From assembly GCA_008921705.1 (NCBI GenBank), contig VFFE01006970.1, forward strand, positions 1,499,128-1,563,127: 64,000 nt of DNA, read 5' to 3'. Source of the stretch: Burhinus oedicnemus. Lineage: Eukaryota > Chordata > Aves > Charadriiformes > Burhinidae. Of the stretch, positions 49,705 to 62,287 are shown piece by piece (position 1 is the stretch's first letter; every line of letters begins with the position of its first letter). Under the pieces are notes generated by a model, which was not told the origin of the DNA, ran no database searches, and saw only the letters and a list, made by a program, of their open reading frames with translations. Made by a program: the position numbers and the translations under genes.

Positions 49705-52700
49705 CTAAGCTCTCAGATACAGTGTGTTTTAAGAGATAGTTTAAACCGGACGTTTTTCTTCTCTGGTGTACTGATGTGTCTGGTTTGGGTTACTGTTGGG
49801 GGTGAGGGGATATGGTTGTTTGCTTATGGATTTCATGAGGGTTTTTTTCCCTGTAGCACTTCTGCTGGTTTTACTCAATCAGTTGACGCTTCTGAGTTCT
49901 GTTCAGGGAAAAAGCTGAAAGTTTGTGCTACAGGGCTATTGAGTTTAAATCTCTGATGAACCAAGATTATAGCAGAAAAAGCTCTTCCCAATTTTATTAA
50001 GCTAGCCACAGGGAAGAATTATCTTTATGAAGTTAAACACATTTAAGAAATTCACTTGAAACCCTCTGGAGTTCAGCCATTGCATTCACCTTTTGTCATC
50101 TTTGCCTGCAAATTTTAACAATTTCATTTTAATCTAATCAGTTTAAAAAAAAAAAAAAGAAAACAAAACCCCAACTAATTCTTTAGAGACTTAAGATGCA
50201 CTTATTTTGGATGGAAATGATGGATGTGGAAAATGAATGCACATCTCTTAGGACTGGGAACAAATTACAAAAGCTTGGACAGAGATACAGAAATTTTCTT
50301 TGCATGGGTGAATCTGGTTGCAGGATCAAGGAATGCTGTTCGCTCCAAGTATCTTCAGGTTTGTTCCATTAGTGATTTTAGAAATACCTTCTTGAGCTTA
50401 ATAACACGAGGACCAAAAGTCAAAATGCTAACATGAAGCCTTTAAGTAGAATGCATTCAAACTCCTTTAGTCTTTAGCTTTAAAAAGATCTAAGAGCTTG
50501 GTCTGCTCAAGCAGCCAATAAAAGGTGTGTTTCAGCTTGTATCGTTTATTTATATGATTTTTTCCCCTGTGACTCAGCAGCTAATAAGTCAGCATTTTTT
50601 CTCTTATCAAGGATATATGATTAGTTTTCTTTTTCCTGCATGTCGCTTAAGAAATTAGTTCTAAAAGAAGATAAATTCTACTGCAATCTGCATGACATCC
50701 AGCATTTTCTTCAAAGAGATTAAATTCTCACATCTGAATGCAAGAAGCTTAATGATCACGGGTTTTCCTTTAACATAGCTGTGCACGCCAGCTCTGCACA
50801 TAGTTCTTCCTGGAATCAGACATGATGTGTCACTTAACTAACCTTATTCTGTCTGTGAGCAGAATTGTGGTGGAGGATGTCAAGGTTGTAAGATATTTAA
50901 AAGCATATTTTGAAGACAGTGTAAACCCAATATTTTAATGAGTTTCATGGCAGCATACGAGCTGTTTTCATTGCACAATTTGAAGTATATTTGACCTCAC
51001 ATGGCCACACAAATATCTTCCGTCAGTTGCCCTACTTAAACCTTTTAAGTCTGTGTCTTTCAAGAGTAAAGTGATGGAATAAAACCCCTTCCTAGTATCC
51101 AGCCAACAAATTAACTGTACCAAATGAATTGTATGATTAAATAATTTAGATGAGACACTAGACTGCTCTTATGAAATGCATCTCTTGTCTTCTTAGAAAT
51201 TTGAACAACTTAACTATAAATAACAGATTTATTTAAATCCAAATGACACCAAAAATGTTTGCATTAAAATTGAAAGATGTACAACTATGAAACATTCCTG
51301 TACTTGCATGTATGTGCTTATAGTTAAGGGCATGTTTTTTGAAACCCACTTGGATTGCCAATTACAGACTTGGTAGTCTTAAACTCATAATTGTACCTTG
51401 AATTGCTACTGTTGGAGAAAGCATTGACAATTTGCTGATTCTAAGGTTTAAGAAAATATATTGTCTAGGGCTGCTTTTTTGTTTGGCACTCCTAAAGAAT
51501 GTCATACTGGAGTTAGTTTTACTGTAGTGTGGAAGAGGATTGCTCATGGCTGACTTGAACTACTGGCCATAAGTAAATGCTGAGGAACAGCTGACACAGC
51601 TGAGGCTGTGTCCACTTTGACCTTACAAAATACCTACTGAAACATAAGCTCTGCCTCAGGCATCATCTGGTGCATTCACACAATCCAGGACATTGTCTGA
51701 CTCTTTGGGGTGGAACTAGATCAGATGGTGGAACAGGGAAAATAAAGGAATTTAGAGAAAAAATTTTCAGCACCTCAGGAAGTGTTGTTGTGTGAGTGAC
51801 CTTTATTTTCCATCCTGGTTGATACCAAGCAGTTGATGTTGAATAGTTGCTGTTATTACTTCCTCTCTGCCCTTATCATACTGGTGTTAATTCCTTGAAA
51901 AAGTAGAGCAGAATTTTTCTCTTGAAACAGGAACTTTTATTTGATATAGAAAGCTGCACCAACCAATCTCTGTGGATTTGTTTAGTTGGAAATAAATCAA
52001 TCCCTAACTGACTTACAGCAAACTAAAATAGATATTGTTTAGATCAAAATACTGTCCATATGTGTTTATGTAGGTATTTAGCAAAAAATGTGTTTAAAAT
52101 GTCACTTATGGTCTACAACTTATTAAACTTTTCCTCTTGCAAAGAAAAGTTGGTTCCTATTGTACTGCACTAATTTGGCTTCATCTTTAAAGAAATGGGT
52201 TCTGGTCCTCCTCAAAGCCCTTGAAGTTCACTGCCTCCAGCAATGGGTTGGCAGAAGGTAGTGCAAGTCTTCTTCTCAGCTGCCTTCATCAGTGCCCATC
52301 TGTATTTCCCCTGACCCCCAGTGAAAATGGGTTACACTGATACCACATGGTGACATGCTAAGGATGAGGTTGTCTTCCCTCCTCCCACCTCTGCTTCAGG
52401 GTGCTAACCAACACCTGAGGTGTAGTAGCATCTAAAGCTGCCCCAGATCCTTCTTCCTGGTGCCAACAGATTGGATAAGATACTTTTTGAAAGGATTTTT
52501 CTGTCTATGTTAGTGGTAGGTACTATTGGAAATTCCTGTTGTGGCAAAGTGGTTTGGGGCTGTACAGTGGATTGAAACAGCAGCAACAGCAAGCTTGAGT
52601 TTTGAGATGCTAGGCATGTCACCAGATAGATATCCTTGGAGGCTGTATATGTTCAGAACTCACAGTTCCTTCCTATTTGTTCTAAATAGTTAGAAATTAA

Positions 52701-52931
52701 TTATAATAAGATCAAACATTCATCACAACAGATAAAAATGCTTGTTGTTTGCTGAGGTTTCCATAACTACACAGACACTGATACCCATGAGACATTAATT
52801 AACAGACTTAAATTAAAAGTGCATTTGAAACTAACAAGAGAAGCATTTTCATCATTGTTTACGTTCACGTTTAATATGTGATTGATAGCTTTTTGCTTGT
52901 CATTTTCCTAGCTCATTAACTATAACTCTAA

Positions 52932-52959
52932 TTACAGTTGTCCCAAAATACAACTGTAA
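52932..52959. repeat. 10-bp perfect inverted repeat with E-box/MYB-like halves
   Basis: TTACAGTTGT (52932-52941) and ACAACTGTAA (52950-52959) are exact reverse complements around an 8-base loop. Each arm holds CAGTTG/CAACTG, which fits both an E-box (CANNTG) and the MYB core AACTG. The flanks carry several TAAT homeodomain cores. This makes a candidate regulatory segment, without conservation data. Confidence 0.45.
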
Positions 52960-53816
52960 CTAATTGTCTTATTAAATGCAAATATCTGAATTCCAATTAT
53001 GTTTCACCCTTAGACTTTCATGGAATGCCAGACAATTAACCTGTAGCCTCAGAATAAGTACATTTGGCATGTCATTCAACAGTTCCCGCTTTCATTTGGG
53101 ATTAGTCTGTTGTCATGCTGCTATATACCTTGTGGCCTCATCCTGCTGAGAAGTCAGCTTTTTGGCAATGTGTAGTGCATAGAGTTAAGGTCACAACTAA
53201 GTCTTTGACTGAACCATGCTGTATTACCACTGAGCTTATTCTTTGACTTTTAGTTAACGTTGCCATATATTACATGATCAAATCCTATAAACAACTCATT
53301 TGAAATTATAAAAATGCAGGCTGATTTTTTACAAATCTGTTGCTCCTTTTGGGCAAGGCTGGTGGGTTTTTTTTGTTGTCATAATGAGATAAAGTGGCTC
53401 AACCTGTTTCCAAGAACAGGATAAACACTGGGGATTGAGCTGGACTTTCCTTACAGTAACTTATTTTGACAGCTGTAGAGTTGAAAGGGGAATATTTAAT
53501 AGTGGCGAGGGGATGGTCTGTGCCACAACTACAGAACTGTGTAATACTGCAAGAAAACAGCTGGGAATGAATGCTGGGGTTCCACGTCCCTCAGTTACTT
53601 TTCCGTGAAATCCTGTGGCAAGGTGTTTTTCCTGATCCTCTTCCAAAAGGTCATTCACAAGGACTTCTATGACTATTGCTTGTATGGTTAGTTCATGTGG
53701 TGGGAGGCTTCTTTATGGAAATAAGGGTGCAAATACCTCTGACTCTTTATAGGGTCATTCCAGTTCTATGTGATCACTTTCTCGGTCCCTCAGTTTCATA
53801 CTTAGAAGATGATGTT

Positions 53817-53870
53817 AAAAAACCCAACAAAAACCCAAACCACAAAAAAACAAACGAAAAAAATCCCAAA
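53817..53870. repeat. A/C-rich low-complexity tract
   Basis: A-runs are broken by CCC and single C (AAAAAACCCAACAAAAACCC, CAAAAAAACAAACG, AAAAAAATCCC). It is the same composition class as the tract at 43211-43287. No coding or structural signal is seen. Confidence 0.85.
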
Positions 53871-56722
53871 GCACATTTTGACATTGTAAAATAAGGAACT
53901 GTGAAGCTGAAAAGATCCCGTAATACAAGGTACTTCTGCAGTTTTTAATTCTTCCCTTTTGCACTAAAGTGATCAAACAGCTTCCAGATGTGCTGTAGCA
54001 GAAGCCCAAGGGCTGGTTGACATCTCACAGGTATGGCTCTCTTTGAATGCACTCCCAGAATAAGCCATCAAGTGGCACTGTAGGCACCATCTTCTGTTGA
54101 GGTCTTGTTTCCAAAATTTCTTTTCCCATTGGCAGCGAATATGATTTGTCTATTTCACCTCTTGAGAATCTATGTTTTTAATTTCCTTTCAATATACGAT
54201 TGCTTTTGTCCTCCAAGCTCAAGATCTTCCTTCAGAATGTATAAAATTAAGGGAGGTTTTTTCCTTTGCTTTTTGTGCTGTAGTTTTCCCTAAGCAAAAG
54301 AAAATTTGTTGACCTTGGGCTTCTCTCCTTCCTGTTGCCTGCCTCTGGCATTGCTTTTGTTCCTGGGACTGTGTTTTGGTTTTAACAGCCCAGACAGACT
54401 CTGTTTTGATCCAAGGAGACCTTCTTCCACCTGAAACCTTTCCTGACTCAAAGCCTCCCTCGTTTGCCCTAGCTGAGCTGTGAGTAGTCTGTCAGCCTAA
54501 TAGGCAAAGCTTCAGGTTGTAGAAAAGCTTGTGGAACAGGAATTTATTGGAAACACACTTCAGGTCAGTGATTCCAAAGAACTGAACATTTTAATTATTT
54601 AACAACTTTAGCCTATTAATTGTATAGCAAGGTGTAAGCAAGCAGCTGTGGGAGTCCGAGATATTCTGGCAAGCAACTGCTGGTAGTTGCCCTCAGCATT
54701 TCCTGCTCATTTTGGGTATCCCGTCCTGGAGTTACAGGGACAGCTGCCCAGGTCCCTCAAGGGAAGATGCTTCTAGGCTTGTAACAACAAGGCTTAAGGC
54801 TTATTGCACTGCAGGTCAGGCTGATGCTTCCTCTGACACTTCTCTCTTTAAACGGTGATGTTACAGATTGTATTGGCCGTGAAGAGAAAACCTAAAGAAA
54901 ATAAAAAGTAATGTTTCCTTATAGTCCTAGTGACCCACTGAAGTGGTTTTGTTTTCTTTGGTTGCTTTACAGTTACAGAATAAAACGGCATTCCCAGTCT
55001 GAAATAGAGCTATTGTGTTTGCCTGAAGGCCTCAAGTGCTATCTTATGATTTTCTTTTTTATTTTTTTGTGTACTTTAAGCATGGAAATAGGCTGATTTC
55101 AATAATTTTTTGTTGACTTCTAAGCACCTCAATGTCCTAGCATCCATATACCCTTTTGAGAACCTCTTGTTTGTGTGTCTGAATGTCTCATCCATATAAT
55201 TCTGTGTTATTTTCCTGTTTGTCCACTTCCATGGCATCTATTTAGAGCATTTCATTCTTATTTCTTATTTATATTATTATTTGTAAGTGAAATTAACTAT
55301 TACAACCTCTTACTATCTTTCTGGTCTGGGTTGTTATTGTGTGCTGGGATCTCACAATTTGTTTAAATACTCACTTTCTAACAAAGTCAACCAGTATATT
55401 TTGAATGATTTATAGTTTCCAAAAACCTCATTTATACCACACAAGGCTGTACTGATTAAATCAGTTAAAAACATAGTACAAGTATTCTTTCTTCATTGAA
55501 AATGTAAAAAAACCCCAAACCCCAATGATATTGGAAGAACATTTGAATGCTGCGTAAGTATTGTGTAGATTAAATTTCCCTTTAAATCCCAAAAGCAAGG
55601 CTTCTTGAGGGAATGTGTTTCTCTAGAAGTGAGATGGATGATTCTGTGGTGATACTGTAGTTTGTATCTCATTCAATCACACCCAGGCCTTGGACTGCAT
55701 GTAGCTGTCTGCTATTGCATCTGTCCCTGCCCCACGCATGGCATCGACTGAGTTGCAGTTGGGTGTATGTGTTATTTCCTCCCTGGGTAATGAAGTATCT
55801 TCACTCACTTCCCTGTATGTTGTTGCTCTTCAAATGTGGTGTGACAGCACTACTGGCAGCCTTGGGGCTTGGCGAGATGAGGACATGCCATGTCTTCTGC
55901 AAGGCGGTGAACAGATATAATACATTGAAAACACGTCTTGAAAATACCTCTAGCTGTAGCCACTTACATTTGGTAGATTGAAAAGATTCTTTTTCTAATT
56001 AAAACTAAAAATTTCGTATTCAGGCTGAACTTAAGTTTGATGTGTAGGATATTATGAATAGTACAACTAATTTTCTGGCATAGGGACATGGACTACTGAA
56101 CGAAATCCTCCTCTTTTTAAATTGTTTGGTTCAGCACGTGAATGCTGGGCATAAATCAGGACCTAGATGTATAAATTCTGAAAGCACTTCGTTATAATAC
56201 CATAGTAACAAATTTTATTGAGTGCTTGTACCTCCAGATGGATTACCTCCATGAATAATGGATTTTCATTTAGAAGGTTTTATTGGCTGGGAATTATTGT
56301 GACATTTCAAACCATGTGGCAATGGATTGCCCCAATTTGGGATAACTAAATCATGGGGGTATTTTAGTGTCTTCTTTACTGTATGGATTAATCTCTAGCT
56401 GGTGTGTTTTGAGGCTTATAAATGTATGTAGCATGTAGCTATATTGTTTTAAAATACTTTTAATACTTTTGATTAAAATTTCCTAATAAATCTTTGGGAG
56501 GCCCAGGTTGACCTGAACCTCTGATGTCTTGTTAACATGATTCTGCATGTTCTTGTGGAAAAAAAAAAAATCTGTTTTGCATTAGATTTTTCTGAATTTG
56601 TAGAAATACTGAATATGACATGGTACTTTCAGATAATTCATTCTTGTATCAGCTGGAAAACGGATAATAAGCTAATGAATGCTGTGAGTATATTCACATC
56701 CAATTTAGATTTACATGTCTAA

Positions 56723-56766
56723 GGATCTTTGTATATGTGTATTTCTATACACATACATAGAGATCC
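56723..56766 (+). other. Intronic hairpin, 19-bp stem and 6-nt loop
   Basis: Arm 56723-56741 pairs with arm 56748-56766. Of 19 positions, 16 are Watson-Crick, two would be G-U wobbles in sense RNA, and one is A-C. The loop is 6 nt (TTTCTA). Outside the stem a few further pairs are possible with mismatches. At 44 nt it is shorter than a typical animal microRNA precursor, and the inner arm is a TATGTGTA-type simple sequence, so chance or an expanded microsatellite is quite possible. Confidence 0.4.
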
Positions 56767-58615
56767 ATACATAAACACGCCACATAGAGTGTTAATGTTA
56801 ATGTGTAAGAAAACTGTAGTGTTACCCGGAAGAAGTAAGCAGTAGAAAATTACTTGAGGGAAAGATGGAACTGAGTGATATTGGTCACCTTATTTCTGTC
56901 AAGTAATCTCAGCGTCTTGCAAAACAAGGATCTTGGGAACTGTGTCATTCCCCTGTGATTAATCTTCTGGTCAATCAGCTAATGCAGTTATGGTTTAATG
57001 TTTAGCTCTAATCAATAGAGCCATCTGGGAAGAGTGCATTAGAAAAATTGAAATATTTTGTAGTTCAAAGAGTCTTGTCCATGTTGTGTATTTTCTGTAA
57101 AACAATATATCATATAGAAGTATTTAGAGATATAATTTGTAGAGACTACTAAGTGTTGTGTGTCATGCAGTTTCATTTTTCCATATGGATTTTAATTTGT
57201 CAGGAGAGAAGAAAAGCAAATATTACCTTTTAGAGACTTTTATACTATCATGCAAAAAAACTGCACCCCGCTGAAGTAATTTAGTGATTTGTATTCTGTC
57301 CTCTGAAGCAGTATCAAGATAATAGCCATTATTCCCAGGGTTGTGCTTGACCTCACTAATACTGCTGATGCATTTGGGGAAAAATAATTTAAAAAGTTTT
57401 GTCATGGATAGGTACTGAGGTTAAATGAAAGTAGCTGTGCTGGTCTGAACCGCTTTCAAATTAAAACAAAAAATCAACCCAGGAAGACAAGAAATGTGCT
57501 AAAAAGGATGAAGATGGAGAGAAAGCACAGGAAGCACTCCTGAAATAACAACAATTTGCTTTGTAGTAACATTGTACATGTAGCTAAGTTGAAAAAAATC
57601 CAACCATTTCTCTATAGTTTGAGGAAATACTTGCTTCTATTATTAAGAGATTTGTTTTCTAAGAACTTGAGATTTTCACGGATAAGTGATACAAACCAGA
57701 CTTTTTTTCTATAATAATTAGCTAGTACCATTTAAGATGTGGGGTTGGTTTTTTAACAGTAAATGTGAACAGCCTCAACTATTAAAATTAACTTTCTATT
57801 TTCATAATTTTTGTTGAGGGGCAGGAAAGAGATGGGTCAAACATTATTGGAGATGGATGTGTCACAGATTGATACTGTCCTCCTTTGTCATTTGTTTGGT
57901 GAATGCACACTGTCTGACAGATGAAAAATATTTATCTGTCAAGGGTGTGTTTAGCTGATGCATATAATAAGTCATTTCTTGCTGTCCCATTATAACCTAA
58001 AGGCATGTGGTTTCTAAGGGCTGTCATTTTACTGCCTGACACTGCCGTTCAATCCTGAATGGGTTATACAGGAGAGAGTTTGTCATTTTTAAGTGATATT
58101 TTCTCTTGGGATTGTGGTAGGAAGTGTCTCTCCTCCTTCTGACCATGTCATTATTATGTCTTTCAGTAGCTCTTTATAAATCTAGAGTTAAATATGCATT
58201 AGTACTGTTCTTTGTTCTCTGTAGAGTTCTTATGTTAACACATTAATGATGTAGCAACATTCTTAATTTTTAAAATAGAGATTTTCTGATTTTCATGGGG
58301 AAGGCAGGAATATTCACATGATTTATATTAAGATACCTAATGTAGATTCTCTGAATAGCCCTTTGCAGGCATTTTTCTTTTACCATTGACTAGTTAGGGA
58401 ATTTAAACTCTTAGAATCTGTAAATCACATACATTAAGAAGATGGTCATGAATAGGAATATGGTGTGTGCTGAAAATTTAGTGATTGAACTAATGATATC
58501 CATAAAAATTGAAATGTGGAGAAACAGTGTGCTCTCTAATTGTTCCGTTAACCTTTTATTTAATGCTCATCTGTGCTTCTGACTGGTGTCAACACTGCTG
58601 ACATTTACAGATGGA

Positions 58616-58621
58616 TGCATG
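58616..58621 (+). promoter_or_regulatory. UGCAUG motif about 205 nt upstream of the second SH3-B exon
   Basis: TGCATG lies inside a perfect 12-bp palindrome, GATGCATGCATC (58614-58625). Upstream RBFOX sites are generally associated with skipping of the following exon. Motif-level evidence only. Confidence 0.3.
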
Positions 58622-58826
58622 CATCTTTGCTGTTTTTACTTTTTTAAAAATAAAAAAAGCGCGATGTTCTGTGGTGAGCCTATGCCATGTGCTCCTTATA
58701 CCTGAAATTAATACAATCTGCTCAAAATCGTTACTGTCATTGTTACTGAAAATAGTGTATATAATGTAACTCTGTAAAGTGTTGCTTATGTTAAACCCCC
58801 TTTTTTGTGTTTTCAACTTGGTGCAG

Positions 58827-58950
58827 GTAGAAGAGGGCTGGTGGGAAGGTATACTGAATGGAAAGACTGGCATGTTTCCTTCCAACTTCATAAAGGAATT
58901 GTCTGATTCTGATGATGTTGGAATAGCACAGGAAGAGCAAGTAAAGCCAA
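58827..58950 (+). CDS. SH3KBP1: SH3KBP1 (CIN85/Ruk) internal exon: C-terminal half of SH3-B and start of B-C linker
   Basis: The exon has 41 codons plus one base. It begins [15 protein letters not shown], with the tandem Trp that floors the proline-binding groove. It continues with [11 protein letters not shown], the conserved FPxNF end of an SH3 domain. An acidic linker ([16 protein letters not shown]) then starts. The SH3 part differs from human CIN85, as I recall it, by a single Val-to-Ile change, while the acidic linker is variable and appears one residue shorter. The acceptor is a T-rich tract ending GTGCAG (58821-58826) and the donor is CCAA|GTAAGG (GT at 58951). Phase is 0 in and 1 out. 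The frame stays open 16 codons upstream from an ATG at 58779 and about 21 codons past the donor to 59015. Both extensions are intronic and not taken as coding. The next exon (SLRE-type linker) is not in the window. Confidence 0.96.
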
Positions 58951-61900
58951 GTAAGGAAAAAAACATTATTGATGTTCTGTATGTATGTCTGTGTCTTTAC
59001 CCACTAACACGTTGACAGAGTAGCACGATCGTATCTCTTGCTTGAAAGTGTTTTTGAATGCCATGTTCTTAATTTGTGCTGTGAAAGGGTCAGATGATGA
59101 AGATAATTGTGTACTTACAATACTATTTGAATTTTAATATTGGCATCGCTCCCTGATCTGTGTTAAGCCTTGCTGAGCTGCAACAGACCAAGAACAGAGA
59201 AGGCAATGATGATTATTGGATTTGTATTTCAAAATGAATTACAATTTTTTTTGTGTCTTTAGATGTGGAAACTGAGCAAAGTAACCAAACATCTACAAAG
59301 TGGCTGTGCTTATTTAAATGAGGGATTAAAGTGCCATGCCTTCTATAATGACTCCAGTAGATTTAAGGCTTCGTAATTATTGGTGTGGGACATGCGGCAC
59401 TTTTTCCCTCCAGGTGCTGAGCATGTTACTATCACCTCCGTCACCCACTGCCCCAGCAGCCAAAGGGAAAAAGGCCAGAACTGGGACATGGACTTTGTTC
59501 TCTCACTTACAGTGGGCCAGTACTGCTGCAGGTGAAAAGCATGTTTGGTAACTAAGTTTGCAATAGTATAAGCATGGTAGTGGGTTGTCCTATTTATAAC
59601 TTCCCTTGGAGAATAACCTGAACCAAAAGTATGTTGTTATATGAAATGGACACTTGTTGGTCTTCATGTTTTTTCTGTTCTTCAAACAGATATTCTTGTT
59701 ATTTCCTGATTCAGTGATCAGTTCTGAATCTTTAGTGAAAAGGAAAAAAGTCAATTGTATTTACATACTCAGGCTAATTCCACAACACCTGCCAAGGTCT
59801 TCCTATTTTCAGCACTGCAGATATTCATTGCTATGGAGTGTTCTTCTGAGATCTCTGAACAAGCAAAAGTGAAAAGACTCCCAAGATCTTTGTAAGCTTA
59901 TTTCAGCTGAAATTTACCAAAGCCTTTATAGTTCACTCTGTCAGTAAGAGGTAGAAAATTATAATACTTCCCTCCCTTTTCCATTTAAGGCAAATTATTC
60001 ATCTTTATTCCATGCCACAGAAATAAGATCCTAAAAAACCTGACCTTTGTAATGATGAAAATTTTTCATATTGTTTTTGTAATGGAGTACCTATTCCTGT
60101 GTAGTGGCACTGGTGACCTAGTCTTGTGGTCAGCTCTGCTAAAGATATTTATAGGTAACGTTCCTTCAGACTGGAATGAAAGTATTTTTAAGGAAGTTAA
60201 CAATTTCAGTGTGATGGAAAGGGAAGAAGGGCATTAAGTGAAGTTGCACATTTCAGTGAGATTGCAAACTGCTTTCTGTAACCTGTATATGCCATCATGA
60301 ATTTTGTTCGTTATAAACACAGTGAGTCTTGGAAGAACTAATTGTGTAGGTGTAGTTTCAGCTCTAGATTCTGTGGTGTTTGGTACTCTCTAAATGAACA
60401 AGGTAAGTGATACTGTTCAGGATGGAATACCCCAATCTTATCTGTAAGAATGAATGAATATTCCTTTCCCAGGTAACTTGGTAATATTTACTTCATAATG
60501 AGCATCCTAAAAATGTCTTTTAACAAAAACATACATTGGAGTCCATCAAAGCAGCCACAAAGCAGTAGCCTGTTTTATCGACATCCATAATGGTGCACGC
60601 TTAGTTCAAGCTCAGTTTTGTGTGCCTGGTTCTGACTGTCAGTGGAACCTAAAACCTGTGATACTTGTATTGAGAAGACATTGGTAACACACATAGCGTT
60701 TTTGTCTCTTTAACTAAATTGAAGATAACTATAGCTGAGAGATGAGTTTTCTTCTTTCTTGTATGTAATTTAACTCTTTGGAGGTGCTTTGTGGCTAGCT
60801 GAGATCGTGTGTTATTAGAAGCTATTTTCGAAATAGCGAAATACCTATAAAACAGAAGAACACTTTAAACCTCCTCAGAGAGAGACAGTGACTCAAGGAA
60901 TTTTGAGATTCTTACAGGGGTTTTAATGCTTTTTTAATTATTTTTCTTAAAGTGAAACAATCAATTTAAGAACTGCATTCCCCTAGCAGAATTATGGGAA
61001 ATACGCATCAACTCAGTTCTTTCTATGTGGTTTATGTAATTGTTACAGGTGTTGCTCTCTAACACATGGTGCTTTACGTGGCTCTGTTCAGGTACACTGA
61101 CTATCTGGATTTGAAAATCTCCATTATGAGATTGCAAAAATTCCAGCAAGTTTATACAACTAACAACTGAATGATAATCTCATTCCGAGTATCTGTGCTT
61201 GGTCTTAAAACATAGCAAAATAAACCCCAAACAAGTAAACCCTGGAAGATTTGGCCATCAGGCTAGCATTACTGTTGAAATGCTCTGGGTAACATCTCAA
61301 AAGAGTGTACGTTCATGCCTCTAGATCTACTCCTTTCTCTGTGGATGACAAGACATGACAGCACTTCAGCTCTGCAGTAACTCCTTTCTGTTTCACTGGA
61401 AACATTCGAAAATGTCTATCACAGGACTTCATAAGGCAGAAACCTTGAATACGAATTCTAGAAAAATTAACACTCAGGTGCGAGGGGCTGTGCCTGTGCA
61501 TTGAACTGGAAGCTTGGGCAGTCACTGAGGTTCTACACAGCTTCTAGAGGGGCCTAGAAAGGGTTGGGGTATGGCTCTGTAATCTTCAGCACCAACCTGG
61601 AATGCTTCAACCTTGCATATACAATGGATAAGGTAATACTTCGCAGGTTTACTGCGAGACTTGGGAGGGTAGCTTGAGATCTTTGGAGAAGGGGCACTGT
61701 GCAAACACAAGAGTATTTTTTAGTTAATAATTAAATTTAACGCTTTGGTTAAACTTAGTTAAACTTGATCTTTTAATCACATTTTACGGACCCTCTCTAA
61801 AGAGAGCCGTTTTGGAAGGCCAAATGCAATTTTTGGTGAACTCAAAGTGGAAGAAATACAGAAAAGAGAAAAATTATATAACTTGGCTTTTTAGGAATAA

Positions 61901-62251
61901 AGTTCATAAAAATACTTATTTCTCTGTCCTTCTGTAGTGACCTGTACAGGCCCAATGAGGAGAAAGCTGTTGTCTGATTTTACTTGTTTTGTTGTGTCCA
62001 TGTAAATTTTATGGCAGATCAGAGTAAATGGCCAGAAGGAATTACCTTGGTTTCTTTTCACACTCTGCCATAGACTAACCTCAGAAGTTTCTTCAGAACA
62101 AAAAAGCCCCTTTTTTGAAAATGTCTGGGGATAGTTTTGAAAGTGCCTAAATATTTCTGAATACTGACCTGTGCTTCCCCTCAGATCGTGGGTGGTCAGC
62201 AGATTGGAAAGTTAAGCAGATTTTTTTAAAGCAGATTGTTACAAGATCAAA

Positions 62252-62287
62252 AGGTTGTGGGTTTGGGGTTTTGTTTGTTTGTTTTTA
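62252..62287. repeat. T/G-rich low-complexity tract
   Basis: GTGGGTTTGGGGTTTTGTTTGTTTGTTTTT, of the same class as 641-767. No other signal. Confidence 0.8.

Larger units (their letters stand above)
49648..58826 (+). other. SH3KBP1: SH3KBP1 intron of 9.2 kb splitting SH3-B
   Basis: A phase-0 intron between GE and VEEGWW, in the middle of SH3-B. Visible contents are UGCAUG at 49699, A14 (50145-50158), an NF-E2/MARE-type 10-mer (50570-50579), a TAAT-rich segment with a 10-bp inverted repeat (52932-52959), an A/C-rich tract (53817-53870), A12 (56559-56570), a 19-bp-stem hairpin (56723-56766) and a 12-bp palindrome (58614-58625) containing UGCAUG. I see no interspersed repeat that I can name and no additional exon in 49710-52600, 53880-56500 or 56770-58600. 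Confidence 0.85.

Noticed and set aside
58779..58826. In-frame ATG upstream of the SH3-B exon as an alternative start
   Set aside because: The added residues are intronic, hydrophobic and include the pyrimidine tract and acceptor. The exon has a normal splice acceptor and an exact phase match to the preceding exon.
16466..58950. CD2AP as the identity of the gene
   Set aside because: CD2AP is the paralogue with a similar exon plan, but [33 protein letters not shown] and the GI-Q-EQ linker match CIN85. CD2AP as I recall it has different residues at these places.
59250..59300. MIR-like segment (TTTAGATGTGGAAACTGAGCAAAG)
   Set aside because: It resembles the antisense 'cagatgaggaaactgagg' block of MIR/L2 but covers only about 25 bases with no further supporting blocks; too short to call.
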